Source: an uncultured Lachnospiraceae bacterium
GTDB taxonomy: Bacteria > Bacillota > Clostridia > Lachnospirales > Lachnospiraceae
Length of the DNA stretch: 39,750 nt
Direction of reading: 5' to 3'
NCBI GenBank assembly: GCA_947169235.1
Contig: CAMVOY010000018.1
Coordinates: 1 to 39,750, forward strand
Each line of letters begins with the position of its first letter. Position 1 is the first letter of the stretch. Under the pieces are notes generated by a model. It searched no databases. It had not been told where the DNA came from and saw only the letters and a program-made list of their open reading frames with translations. Below are positions 32,966 through 39,750 of this stretch, one piece after another. The position numbers and the translations under genes are program-made.

Positions 32966-34588
32966 TTACTTTAGTTTACTAATAAACCATTTACCCGCGG
33001 ATGTCAGATCGCTCTTCTTAAAACCACCGGTCTTATTGCACGACGACTTAATAAGCGCCGAGCTCTCCGCTTTGTTACAAAGACTCCACGTAAAAAATCC
33101 GATCTTAAGCTTTTTAAAAAGCTTGATCCAGGTGTTCGCACTGGTCTTATCAAGTGCTCCGTTTCCTGACGCATCGCAGATCGAGAATTCCGTGCAGAGG
33201 ATCGGAAGCTTTTTCTTGAACGCGTACTTAACCTTGTCTCTGATGTTATCCTTATGAGTAGCCGCATAAAAATGTATCGTGTAGCAGACATTTTTAGCAT
33301 ACTTTCCGGTCAGTCTGTCATTCGCTGCCGTGTCAACGTCCTGTGACCAGGTCGGCGTTCCGACAACTATTATATTCTTGGAATACTTTCTGATGATCGG
33401 TATGATCTTCTTTGCGTATTTCTTTACGTCCTTCCATTCACAACCGTTTGGCTCATTACATATCTCGAATATAACGTTTTTGGTCTTGCCGTATTTTTTT
33501 GCAAAATGCTTGAAAAACTTCTTTGCTTTTGATGTGGTCATCGTTGGATTGTTTTCCATGAGGATGTGCCAATCGATGATGGCATACATACCAAGCTCGG
33601 TCGCTGCTTTCACGCCCTTGTCGATCGTCTTCCAGTCCTTGGAGGGGTTATACATCTCACCGCCCTCACTGGTATAGCAGGCAAGTCTGACTGCGTTTGC
33701 TCCCCATTTTTTAAAGCTCTTAAACGCTGACTTATTTACGTACTGAGGGAACCATGCGATACCATGCGTGCTCACGCCTTTTAGCTTGAAAGATTTGCCA
33801 CTCTCATCTACTATATATCTTCCTTTTATCTTCAGTCTGCCGTGCTTTTTGAACTGATTTCCGCCCGTGACTACGGCATCCTCGATCTCATCGTCCGGAT
33901 CAACCTCAGCATCCTCCGCTCCGGGCGAAGCTGATGCATTCGGATCATCTTGATTCGGGTTCTTTGTTGCGGCAGGTGCCGGTGTTGCATCAGCATCAAC
34001 AAGCTCACCTGACAACTTGTATGCAGCCGGGAAGCCGTCAAAGTTTTTCTGCCCGTTGAAACCGAACTCTACTGTCTTTCCGACCTCGATATCACGATTC
34101 CAGTCCTCACTGCTCTTAACTACATATCCTCCGACATCAGTTCCCGAAAACTGTGCATTCCATATGGACATGATGCCGCACGGAAGGCTGAACTCAACCT
34201 CCCAGTTTCTGATCTTTTTTACACCGGTATTCTCAATAACAACATTGGCAGTAAATCCGCCCTCCCATGTATTCTGCAGCTGGAAGGTGATGTCGAATCC
34301 GTCTCCCTTAAACGTGTTTTCTTTGGTCTTGCCGTCCCACGGTTCAGCCTTCTTACTCTCGGCTGTCTCGTCGCCGCCCAGACTTACCGTCTCAGGCTTT
34401 TTCTCCCCAAACGTTGCAGACTTGGGAGTGTCCTCGTCCTCAACGACCGTGATCGGCTCAGGCAGCTTGTATGTACCGCCATTCGACTCACCGCTGAGCG
34501 CCTCAGACTGCTGACCGCAACCGGTTACCACCATCGCTACGATCAGTAGCAAGCTCACCCGTCCGGCAAACCTTCTACCTTTACTCAT
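32966..34588 (-). CDS. GH5 endoglucanase lipoprotein with CBM2-like domain
   Basis: The protein has 540 residues. The N-terminal lipoprotein signal ends VTGC with C24, so it is exported and lipid-anchored. A CBM2-like domain spans about residues 90-200 (NTWEGGFTANVVIENTG, IRNWEVEFSLP, and NGQKNFDGFPAAY). An Ala/Pro/Asp linker follows, then a GH5 catalytic domain from about 255. The acid/base is E379 in ICNEPNG and the nucleophile is E467 in CTEFS. RLACYTSEGG and HFYAATH also match subfamily 2 style cellulases. The substrate is beta-1,4-glucan. The ATG at 34586-34588 follows AAGGAG. The catalytic domain is very lysine-rich. The gene shows no linked transporter. Confidence 0.93.
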   Translation of the reverse strand: MSKGRRFAGRVSLLLIVAMVVTGCGQQSEALSGESNGGTYKLPEPITVVEDEDTPKSATFGEKKPETVSLGGDETAESKKAEPWDGKTKENTFKGDGFDITFQLQNTWEGGFTANVVIENTGVKKIRNWEVEFSLPCGIMSIWNAQFSGTDVGGYVVKSSEDWNRDIEVGKTVEFGFNGQKNFDGFPAAYKLSGELVDADATPAPAATKNPNQDDPNASASPGAEDAEVDPDDEIEDAVVTGGNQFKKHGRLKIKGRYIVDESGKSFKLKGVSTHGIAWFPQYVNKSAFKSFKKWGANAVRLACYTSEGGEMYNPSKDWKTIDKGVKAATELGMYAIIDWHILMENNPTMTTSKAKKFFKHFAKKYGKTKNVIFEICNEPNGCEWKDVKKYAKKIIPIIRKYSKNIIVVGTPTWSQDVDTAANDRLTGKYAKNVCYTIHFYAATHKDNIRDKVKYAFKKKLPILCTEFSICDASGNGALDKTSANTWIKLFKKLKIGFFTWSLCNKAESSALIKSSCNKTGGFKKSDLTSAGKWFISKLK

Positions 34589-34698
34589 ATAATCTTTCTC
34601 CTTATTTATGTTTTTAGATCTTGCCACATCTTATTCGTACAGAACTGCTCCAACGCTCCGTATGCCCTCACAGATATACACTTTCATCACGCAGGCTA

Positions 34699-35976
34699 CT
34701 ACGTTCTCAGTTTTTTAACCGAATCAATAAGTATATCCTGATTCATATAGACATAGAGCAACTTACTATAGTCATATTCACGTAAGGCTTCTATGTCCTC
34801 ATCATCCATCACCGCATTCCTGAACGTATCGATATAGACCTTCTCGAGGCTCAGATCCTTGACCTGAAAAATATTCTCACACAGTTCGAATACGACATCG
34901 GCATCATCCGGTTTGTCGCACGGGATCATCTGCGGGGCTTCCTTTTCAAAGAAGTTCCGCAGATACTGCGCATCATCTTCGAATCCTGTATCAACCAGAT
35001 AGTAGCTTTTTTTATTTCTGATGAACGCGATCAGTTTGTCATCATTTGCATCATTCTCAAGTATTCGTCCCTCTCCGGCCTTGCCTCTCACACCGGTCAA
35101 TGCATCCTGATAAGCAAGAGCTATAGACGTTTTGATATTGTGCTCATTTCTGTACATGCACTCATACATCGCGTCAAAAAACGCACTGAGTATCTGATAG
35201 CTCATCTCATCGAGCTTCTCCTCCGGCGTAAACCTGAGGAAAAAGTTCGTCCTGTTTCTCCACATATAATAATTGATAAAGGTATTCGGTCTGCGAACGA
35301 TAGCACCCATCTGGTGTACGGCTTTTGCGTCTGCCAAAGTCACAACCTTAAACCCTGCAAGGTGGATCCTGTGACCCCACTCCATATCATCCCAGTAAAT
35401 GAAGTTCGACTCCGGCATGATACCGACCTCAGGTTTTCTAGCCACGTCGCCTCGCACCATAACCGCGCATGTAGCCACGGTATCACAGTCTATGATATCC
35501 GGCAAAGATCCATCCTCCGGCTGATCCGCCCCGATGGTCACCGCCGAGCAGTGATCAAAATCGATCTTCAGTCCGCTCTGCTGTATGACACCCGGCATCT
35601 GCATGTGATAGACTCTGCATCCTGCCATCCCGACATCGGGATTTGCTTCCATATAATCATATAAAACTTTCAGCGCATTCTCATCAACCTGCGCATCATC
35701 ATCCAAGCAGAAAAAGTATTTATATCCGTTATCCCTTACGTACTTAAGCCCCGTATTAAATCCACCCGAACCGCCGAGGTTCTCACTGTTCTCAAACAGA
35801 GTGATCTCATCGCCGTAGGTAGACTTTAGTGCGTCTGCACTTCCATCCGAAGAAGCATTATCGACAACAAAAATATCCGGAGTCACACCCACGCTCTCCT
35901 GAACACTCTTCACACTCTCCAGCACGAAGTCTTTTTTGTTGAAATTGCAGATAACAACAGCGATATCTTTGCTCAT
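34699..35976 (-). CDS. GT2-family glycosyltransferase
   Basis: This 425-residue cytoplasmic or membrane-associated enzyme transfers sugar from a nucleotide donor. The GT-A fold starts MSKDIAVVICNFNKKDFVLE. DNASSDGSADAL, NLGGSGGFNTGLKY and the metal site FCLDDDAQVDEN follow, and WGHRIHLAGFK and a late INYYMWRNRTNFFLR segment complete the core. The layout resembles rhamnosyl- or galactofuranosyltransferase-like GT2 proteins such as GlfT2 (family knowledge); the donor is not determined. The roughly 140 C-terminal residues have no family I recognise. The start has GGAGG at four bases. Confidence 0.88.
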   Translation of the reverse strand: MSKDIAVVICNFNKKDFVLESVKSVQESVGVTPDIFVVDNASSDGSADALKSTYGDEITLFENSENLGGSGGFNTGLKYVRDNGYKYFFCLDDDAQVDENALKVLYDYMEANPDVGMAGCRVYHMQMPGVIQQSGLKIDFDHCSAVTIGADQPEDGSLPDIIDCDTVATCAVMVRGDVARKPEVGIMPESNFIYWDDMEWGHRIHLAGFKVVTLADAKAVHQMGAIVRRPNTFINYYMWRNRTNFFLRFTPEEKLDEMSYQILSAFFDAMYECMYRNEHNIKTSIALAYQDALTGVRGKAGEGRILENDANDDKLIAFIRNKKSYYLVDTGFEDDAQYLRNFFEKEAPQMIPCDKPDDADVVFELCENIFQVKDLSLEKVYIDTFRNAVMDDEDIEALREYDYSKLLYVYMNQDILIDSVKKLRT

Positions 35977-36033
35977 AAGCCCTCCTGATATGCATAGTGT
36001 TATTTGATGTTAATTATAAGACTATTCTTACTT

Positions 36034-36062
36034 ATTTTATCACATTTACGCCATTTTTACAA
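36034..36062 (-). promoter_or_regulatory. Possible promoter of the GT2 gene
   Basis: TTGTAA (36057-36062) and TAAAAT (36034-36039) on the minus strand are spaced 17 bases. A TATAAT box at 36013-36018 is an alternative -10 with a weak -35. Confidence 0.5.
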
Positions 36063-36072
36063 TAAAAACTTA

Positions 36073-36331
36073 GCGGAAGCAGAGTCAGTTCCGACCAAAC
36101 TCCTCTTTTTTGTTGTTTGGTCGGAACAATTTCATTACTTATTTTTTTCTTTCACATCTCAAAACAGGGTGTTTTCCGACCAAAACAGACAAAAACCATT
36201 TTAGTCGGAACTGACTCTGTTTCCGCGTTCTCCGACAACCGGAACAAAGAATCAAATCTCCGACCAAACTCGTTAAATCCCGCATTTGGTCGGAATCGAC
36301 TCTGCTTCCACCCTTCCACCCCGACCAAACC
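36073..36331. repeat. Cluster of inverted TCCGACCAAA repeats
   Basis: Seven copies of a CCGACCAAA-type core occur in this 259-base stretch, alternating in orientation: 36090-36099 (+), 36116-36126 (-), 36172-36185 (+), 36199-36210 (-), 36259-36268 (+), 36285-36295 (-) and 36320-36329 (+). Three of them (36075-36099, 36199-36224, 36285-36309) carry an extra GGAAGCAGAGTC-type arm. The first and fourth copies match over 23 bases with one mismatch and could close an outer stem around the inner ones. There is no real gene in the 35977-36500 gap. Confidence 0.85.
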
Positions 36332-36404
36332 ACCCATACTTGCCTGACCCGACCCATATTGCAGCAAGAGTGATCTGGAGCTGCGCGTTGCGCATGAATT
36401 CAAG

Positions 36405-36438
36405 ACCGGAGGTGCTTAAGCACCTCCGGTTTCCTTTT
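36405..36438 (+). terminator. 26-bp perfect palindrome with T-rich tail on plus strand
   Basis: 36405-36430 is fully self-complementary (half ACCGGAGGTGCTT). On the plus strand it is followed by TTCCTTTTC, giving a possible terminator for a plus-strand transcript from the repeat cluster. It lies next to the etfA terminator. Confidence 0.5.
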
Positions 36439-36439
36439 C

Positions 36440-36473
36440 AAAAAAACGGGATGCTCATACGAGCATCCCGTTT
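36440..36473 (-). terminator. Terminator of the butyrate operon after etfA
   Basis: CGGGATGCTC (36447-36456) and GAGCATCCCG (36461-36470) plus three A/T pairs make a 13-bp stem with a 4-base loop, followed on the minus strand by U residues (A36440-36446, three of which pair). It lies 27 bases after the etfA stop. Confidence 0.9.
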
Positions 36474-36500
36474 AATAGCTTATTCAGACTAAAGACTCGA

Positions 36501-37550
36501 TCAAGCCTTCTCCATCTCTGCCTTAACCATGTCAGTCATCTGCGGAAGAATCTTGTTCAGGTCTCCTACGATACCATAGTCGGCAACGTCGAAGATCGGA
36601 GCATCCTCGTCCTTGTTGATAGCGATGATGAGGTCAGACTCCTCCATACCGGCTACGTGCTGAATAGCACCTGAGATACCGATAGCGAAGTAAACGTTCG
36701 GGCGAACAGTCTTACCTGTCTGTCCTACCTGACGCTCCTGTGGAAGCCAGCCGTTCTCTACGACTGCACGTGAGCAACTCACAGTTCCGCCGATAACCTC
36801 AGCGAAGTTCTCAAGGAGTTTGAAGTTCTCTGCAGAACCAACTCCACGTCCGCCTGATACGAGTATCTTTGCATCCATGATATCAACAGTGGAAGCAACC
36901 TTCTTAACCACATCCTGGATCTCCACATAACGATTATTCGGTGTGAATCCCGGATTGAACTCGATGACATCAGCCTTAGCGCCCTTTTTCGGCTCGATCT
37001 TCTGCATAACGCCCGGACGTACTGTAGCCATCTGAGGACGGTTGTACGGGCAGGCGATCGTAGCGATCGTGTTACCGCCGAATGCAGGACGGGTCATGAG
37101 AAGCTGTTTCTCGATGTCCGTGTTAGCTGCGTTGTCATGGAAAGTACCGATCTCGAGTACTGTACAGTCAGCTGTAAGACCTGTAGCCACACGAGCTGAA
37201 ACCGTAGGACCTAAGTCACGACCGATCGGTGTAGCACCTACGATCATGATCTCCGGCTTGTACTCCTTGATAACAGAAGCCAATGCATGAGCATACGGCT
37301 CTGTACGATAATCCTTAAGCTCAGGATCATCGATAACGATTACATGATCCGCACCGTACTCTGCGAGCGAATCAGCTTTATCTTTGATTCCGGATCCGAT
37401 AAGTACAGCTGTCACGTCCTGTGAAAGATCAGCTGCCAGATCCTTTGCTTTGCCAAGTAATTCAAAGGCGATACTTCCGATAACACCGTCGACCTGCTCA
37501 GCAAAGACATAAACGCCCTTATATTCTTCAATATTCGGTGTATTAGCCAT
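36501..37550 (-). CDS. etfA: Electron transfer flavoprotein alpha subunit
   Basis: This 349-residue FAD-binding subunit forms a heterodimer with EtfB and, with Bcd, couples crotonyl-CoA reduction to ferredoxin reduction (electron bifurcation, known for clostridial complexes). The C-terminal FAD domain shows LVSGGRGVGS, SRAVVENGWLP, VGQTGKTVRPNVYFAIGISG, and AIQHVAGMEESDLIIAINKD. The N-terminal domain has GATPIGRDLGPTVSAR. The ATG has GGAGGG. It is last in the hbd-bcd-etfB-etfA series, 13 bases after etfB. Confidence 0.96.
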   Translation of the reverse strand: MANTPNIEEYKGVYVFAEQVDGVIGSIAFELLGKAKDLAADLSQDVTAVLIGSGIKDKADSLAEYGADHVIVIDDPELKDYRTEPYAHALASVIKEYKPEIMIVGATPIGRDLGPTVSARVATGLTADCTVLEIGTFHDNAANTDIEKQLLMTRPAFGGNTIATIACPYNRPQMATVRPGVMQKIEPKKGAKADVIEFNPGFTPNNRYVEIQDVVKKVASTVDIMDAKILVSGGRGVGSAENFKLLENFAEVIGGTVSCSRAVVENGWLPQERQVGQTGKTVRPNVYFAIGISGAIQHVAGMEESDLIIAINKDEDAPIFDVADYGIVGDLNKILPQMTDMVKAEMEKA

Positions 37551-37563
37551 TATATGTCCCTCC

Positions 37564-38352
37564 TTAGATTACATGCTTTTCTTTCAACTTGTCAACGATG
37601 ATAGTAGCACCCTCTGTCGGATCAGCCGGTACAAACTTCTCGCCTGCACCCTTTCTAACCTTGTCAGAAGCCTTTGCGATCTTGGTCGGTGAACCGTTAA
37701 GACCGATGTTAGAATCATCAACATCCTTAAGGTCTGCACGTCCCCATGTTGTGATCTCCTTGTCATAAGCATCCCAGATGCCGCCCGGGCTCATATAACG
37801 CGGTTCGTTAAGCTCTGAAAGTGCTGTGATAAGGCAAGGCATCTTAGCCTTGAGCACATGATAACGATCCTGATACTGTCTCTGAACGATAACAGAATCA
37901 CCCTCAACCTTGATATCCTGTGCATAAGAAATGACAGGAAGTCCAAGATGCTCAGCGATCTGAGGACCAACCTGAGCGGTATCACCATCGATAGCCTGAC
38001 GACCTGTGATGATGAGATCATAATCGATATTGCGAAGAGCGCCTGCGATCGTTGTTGATGTTGCCCAAGTATCGGCACCACCGAGAACACGATCTGTTAC
38101 AAGGATTCCCTTGTCAGCACCCATAGCCATAGCCTCACGAAGTACATCCTCTGCCTTCGGAAGGCCCATTGTAAGAACCGTAACTTCTACATCGTCTTTT
38201 TCATCCTTGATGCGAAGCGCTGCCTCAAGGCCCGCTTTGTCATCCGGATTCATGATAGTGAGCATCGCTGCTCTGTTAAGTGTACCGTCCGGGTTGAAAA
38301 CAACGCCGCCTGCTGTATCCGGTACCTGTTTGATACATACTACGATTTTCAC
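37564..38352 (-). CDS. etfB: Electron transfer flavoprotein beta subunit (GTG start)
   Basis: The protein has 262 residues. The N-terminus MKIVVCIKQVPDT, the GADKGILVTDR and TGRQAIDGDTAQVGPQIAEHLG segments, and the length are standard for EtfB of the clostridial bifurcating type. The start is a GTG at 38350-38352, with GGAGGG seven bases upstream and no better ATG. It carries the flavin that splits electrons in the Bcd-EtfAB complex (family knowledge). It lies 16 bases after bcd. Confidence 0.96.
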   Translation of the reverse strand: MKIVVCIKQVPDTAGGVVFNPDGTLNRAAMLTIMNPDDKAGLEAALRIKDEKDDVEVTVLTMGLPKAEDVLREAMAMGADKGILVTDRVLGGADTWATSTTIAGALRNIDYDLIITGRQAIDGDTAQVGPQIAEHLGLPVISYAQDIKVEGDSVIVQRQYQDRYHVLKAKMPCLITALSELNEPRYMSPGGIWDAYDKEITTWGRADLKDVDDSNIGLNGSPTKIAKASDKVRKGAGEKFVPADPTEGATIIVDKLKEKHVI

Positions 38353-38368
38353 TGCGAACCCTCCTTTC

Positions 38369-39544
38369 TTATCTCAAAAGACTACCGGAGATGACCATAC
38401 GCTGAACCTCAGAGGTACCTTCATAGATCTCTGTGATCTTAGCATCGCGCATCATACGCTCTACGTCATACTCACGGATATAACCGTAACCACCGTGTAA
38501 CTGAACAGCCTTGGTAGTGACCTCCATAGCTGTCTCTGCTGCAATGAGCTTAGCCATAGCTGCTTCTACCGAGTAGCTTACCTTGGCTCCGTCAGCAAAC
38601 TGCTGCTTCTTCATGGCAGCCTGGTATACCAAAAGCTTCGCAGCCTCGGTCTTTGCAGCCATATCAGCAAGCTGGAACTGTGTGTTCTGCTGCTGTGCGA
38701 TAGTGCGGCCAAACTGCTTTCTCTCCTTGGTATACTCGATCGTTCTTTCAAGAGCACCCTCTGCAAGACCAAGTGCCTGAGCAGCGATACCGATACGTCC
38801 GCCGTCAAGTGTATGCATGGCGATCGGGAAGCCCTTGCCTCTTGCTCCGAGAAGATTCTCCTCGGGGATCCTTGCATCCTCAAATATCAGCTCGTATGTA
38901 GATGAACCGCGGATACCCATCTTCTTCTCTTTTGTTCCGAATGAGAATCCCGGTGTATCTTTATCTACGATAAATGCGGAGAAGTTCTTTTTCTTGCGTC
39001 CCTTCTTATCCTCTACCACATCAGTAACCGCGATGATGATATAAACATCGGCAACCTTTCCGTTGGTGATAAAGCACTTTGAGCCGTTCAGGACCCACTC
39101 ATGAGTCGACTCATCAAGGACAGCCTTGGTCTGAGCTCCCTGAGCATCAGTACCTGCCATAGGCTCGGTCAGGCCAAATGCTCCGAGCTTCTCACCGTTG
39201 CAAAGCGGAGGAAGATATTTCTTCTTCTGCTCCTCGGTACCGTATGTAAGGATCGGATCAACACAGAGTGATGTATGTGCCGAAACGATAACTCCGGTAG
39301 TACCGCAAACCTTTGACATCTCCTCTACACACATGATATATGTGAGGATGTCACAACCCTGGCCGCCGTACTCTTTCGGTACCGGTATGCCGAGGAAGCC
39401 GTACTTGCCCATCTTCTTTACGGTCTCCATAGGGAACGCTTCGGTCTCGTCGGTTTCCTGTGCCAGTGGCTTTACTTCATTTTCTGCGAAGTCCTGAAAC
39501 AGCTGACGCGCCATCTCATGCTTCTTATCTAATGTAAAATCCAT
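38369..39544 (-). CDS. bcd: Butyryl-CoA dehydrogenase
   Basis: This 391-residue FAD enzyme of the acyl-CoA dehydrogenase family catalyses crotonyl-CoA to butyryl-CoA with EtfAB. It has the LTEPMAGTDAQGAQTKA flavin-binding segment and the C-terminal LHGGYGYIREYDVERMMRD. The catalytic base is E375 in IYEGTSE. The ATG follows AAAGGAG. It sits between hbd and etfB in the usual order, so its role in butyrate formation is well supported. Confidence 0.95.
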   Translation of the reverse strand: MDFTLDKKHEMARQLFQDFAENEVKPLAQETDETEAFPMETVKKMGKYGFLGIPVPKEYGGQGCDILTYIMCVEEMSKVCGTTGVIVSAHTSLCVDPILTYGTEEQKKKYLPPLCNGEKLGAFGLTEPMAGTDAQGAQTKAVLDESTHEWVLNGSKCFITNGKVADVYIIIAVTDVVEDKKGRKKKNFSAFIVDKDTPGFSFGTKEKKMGIRGSSTYELIFEDARIPEENLLGARGKGFPIAMHTLDGGRIGIAAQALGLAEGALERTIEYTKERKQFGRTIAQQQNTQFQLADMAAKTEAAKLLVYQAAMKKQQFADGAKVSYSVEAAMAKLIAAETAMEVTTKAVQLHGGYGYIREYDVERMMRDAKITEIYEGTSEVQRMVISGSLLR

Positions 39545-39568
39545 TAGCTTTACTCCTTTCGGTTTATT

Positions 39569-39750
39569 TTAGTATTTAAAGAATCCTTCTCCTGACTTGC
39601 ATCCGAGCTTGCCGTCTGCTACCATCTTCTCAAGAAGCGGTGCCGGCTTATACTTAGGATCATTGTTGGTGCCTGCATAGATAACGTTCATGATGGCAAG
39701 GCAGATATCAAGGCCGATGTAGTCGCCCAGGTGAAGCGGCCCCATCGGAT
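39569..39750 (-). CDS. hbd: 3-hydroxybutyryl-CoA dehydrogenase, C-terminal part
   Basis: The last 59 codons are present and the start lies beyond the right edge. The sequence [20 protein letters not shown] and the ending [13 protein letters not shown] are characteristic of the C-terminal dimerisation domain of 3-hydroxyacyl-CoA dehydrogenases. The enzyme reduces acetoacetyl-CoA to 3-hydroxybutyryl-CoA. It is directly upstream of bcd with a 24-base gap. Thiolase and crotonase genes probably lie further right; that is inference. Confidence 0.93.
   Translation of the reverse strand, partial: PMGPLHLGDYIGLDICLAIMNVIYAGTNNDPKYKPAPLLEKMVADGKLGCKSGEGFFKY

Noticed and set aside
36073-36331. CRISPR array
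   Set aside because: The repeats alternate in orientation, vary in length (10 to 28 bases) and have irregular gaps; no cas genes are nearby.
36004-36403. Small genes in the repeat cluster
   Set aside because: The frames have no ribosome sites and their peptides only reflect the repeats read in different phases.
1-39750. tRNA, rRNA or insertion sequences
   Set aside because: No CCA-type tRNA ends with cloverleaf arms, rRNA conserved blocks or transposase genes were recognised by reading.

Overview
The window looks like the chromosome of a Gram-positive, anaerobic, butyrate-forming Firmicute of the Lachnospiraceae type (Butyrivibrio/Pseudobutyrivibrio-like). This is an inference from gene content. 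There is a bcd-etfB-etfA-hbd butyrate cluster, a flavodiiron O2/NO reductase, a class B sortase with an SPxTG-type wall protein, a secreted GH5 cellulase with a CBM2-like domain, a GH27 glycosidase, strong AGGAGG ribosome sites and TTGACA/TATAAT-like promoters. Nearly every gene is on the minus strand; the only clear plus-strand gene is a metallo-beta-lactamase-fold hydrolase at 21157-21999. I see no rRNA, tRNA, insertion sequence or CRISPR array.

Layout from left to right. 1-393 is the start of an ABC-transporter ATPase gene running off the left edge. 575-3079 holds a flavodiiron protein and a GH27-family protein with unusual active-site residues. 3232-6137 is a sulfur block (Rrf2 regulator, metY, cysK) with a strong inverted repeat at the metY transcription start. 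6300-12797 is a long minus-strand run: lysC, a small unknown gene, two COG0523/CobW metal-chaperone GTPases (one with a large His-rich insert, one fused to a DUF1980-like C-terminal domain), NADP-isocitrate dehydrogenase, a GNAT and a class B sortase. 12957-14153 is a trans-2-enoyl-CoA reductase (FabV/Ter). 14303-20563 is a 2086-residue wall-anchored surface protein ending in SPQTG, probably a substrate of the sortase.

22486-25102 is an accessory island: a Fic-family protein whose motif lacks the catalytic histidine, then a helix-turn-helix protein paired with a DUF3990 (ADP-ribosyltransferase-fold) protein. Both units have near-perfect palindromic operators lying over their promoters, as expected for autoregulated toxin-antitoxin-like modules. 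25185-28469 holds an acyl-CoA/AMP ligase and a Y-family DNA polymerase. 28498-31536 is a membrane trio (DUF2207, LemA, bacterial PH domain). 31723-35976 holds aroB, the GH5 cellulase and a GT2 glycosyltransferase. 36501-39750 is the butyrate operon.

The most unusual non-coding material is at 36073-36331, where seven copies of a TCCGACCAAA core in alternating orientation build nested hairpins. Long multi-hairpin elements also sit in three other intergenic gaps (14182-14280, 31578-31718, 32883-32959). The best candidates for something undescribed are the catalytic-His-less Fic next to the HTH-DUF3990 pair, and these structured intergenic repeats.
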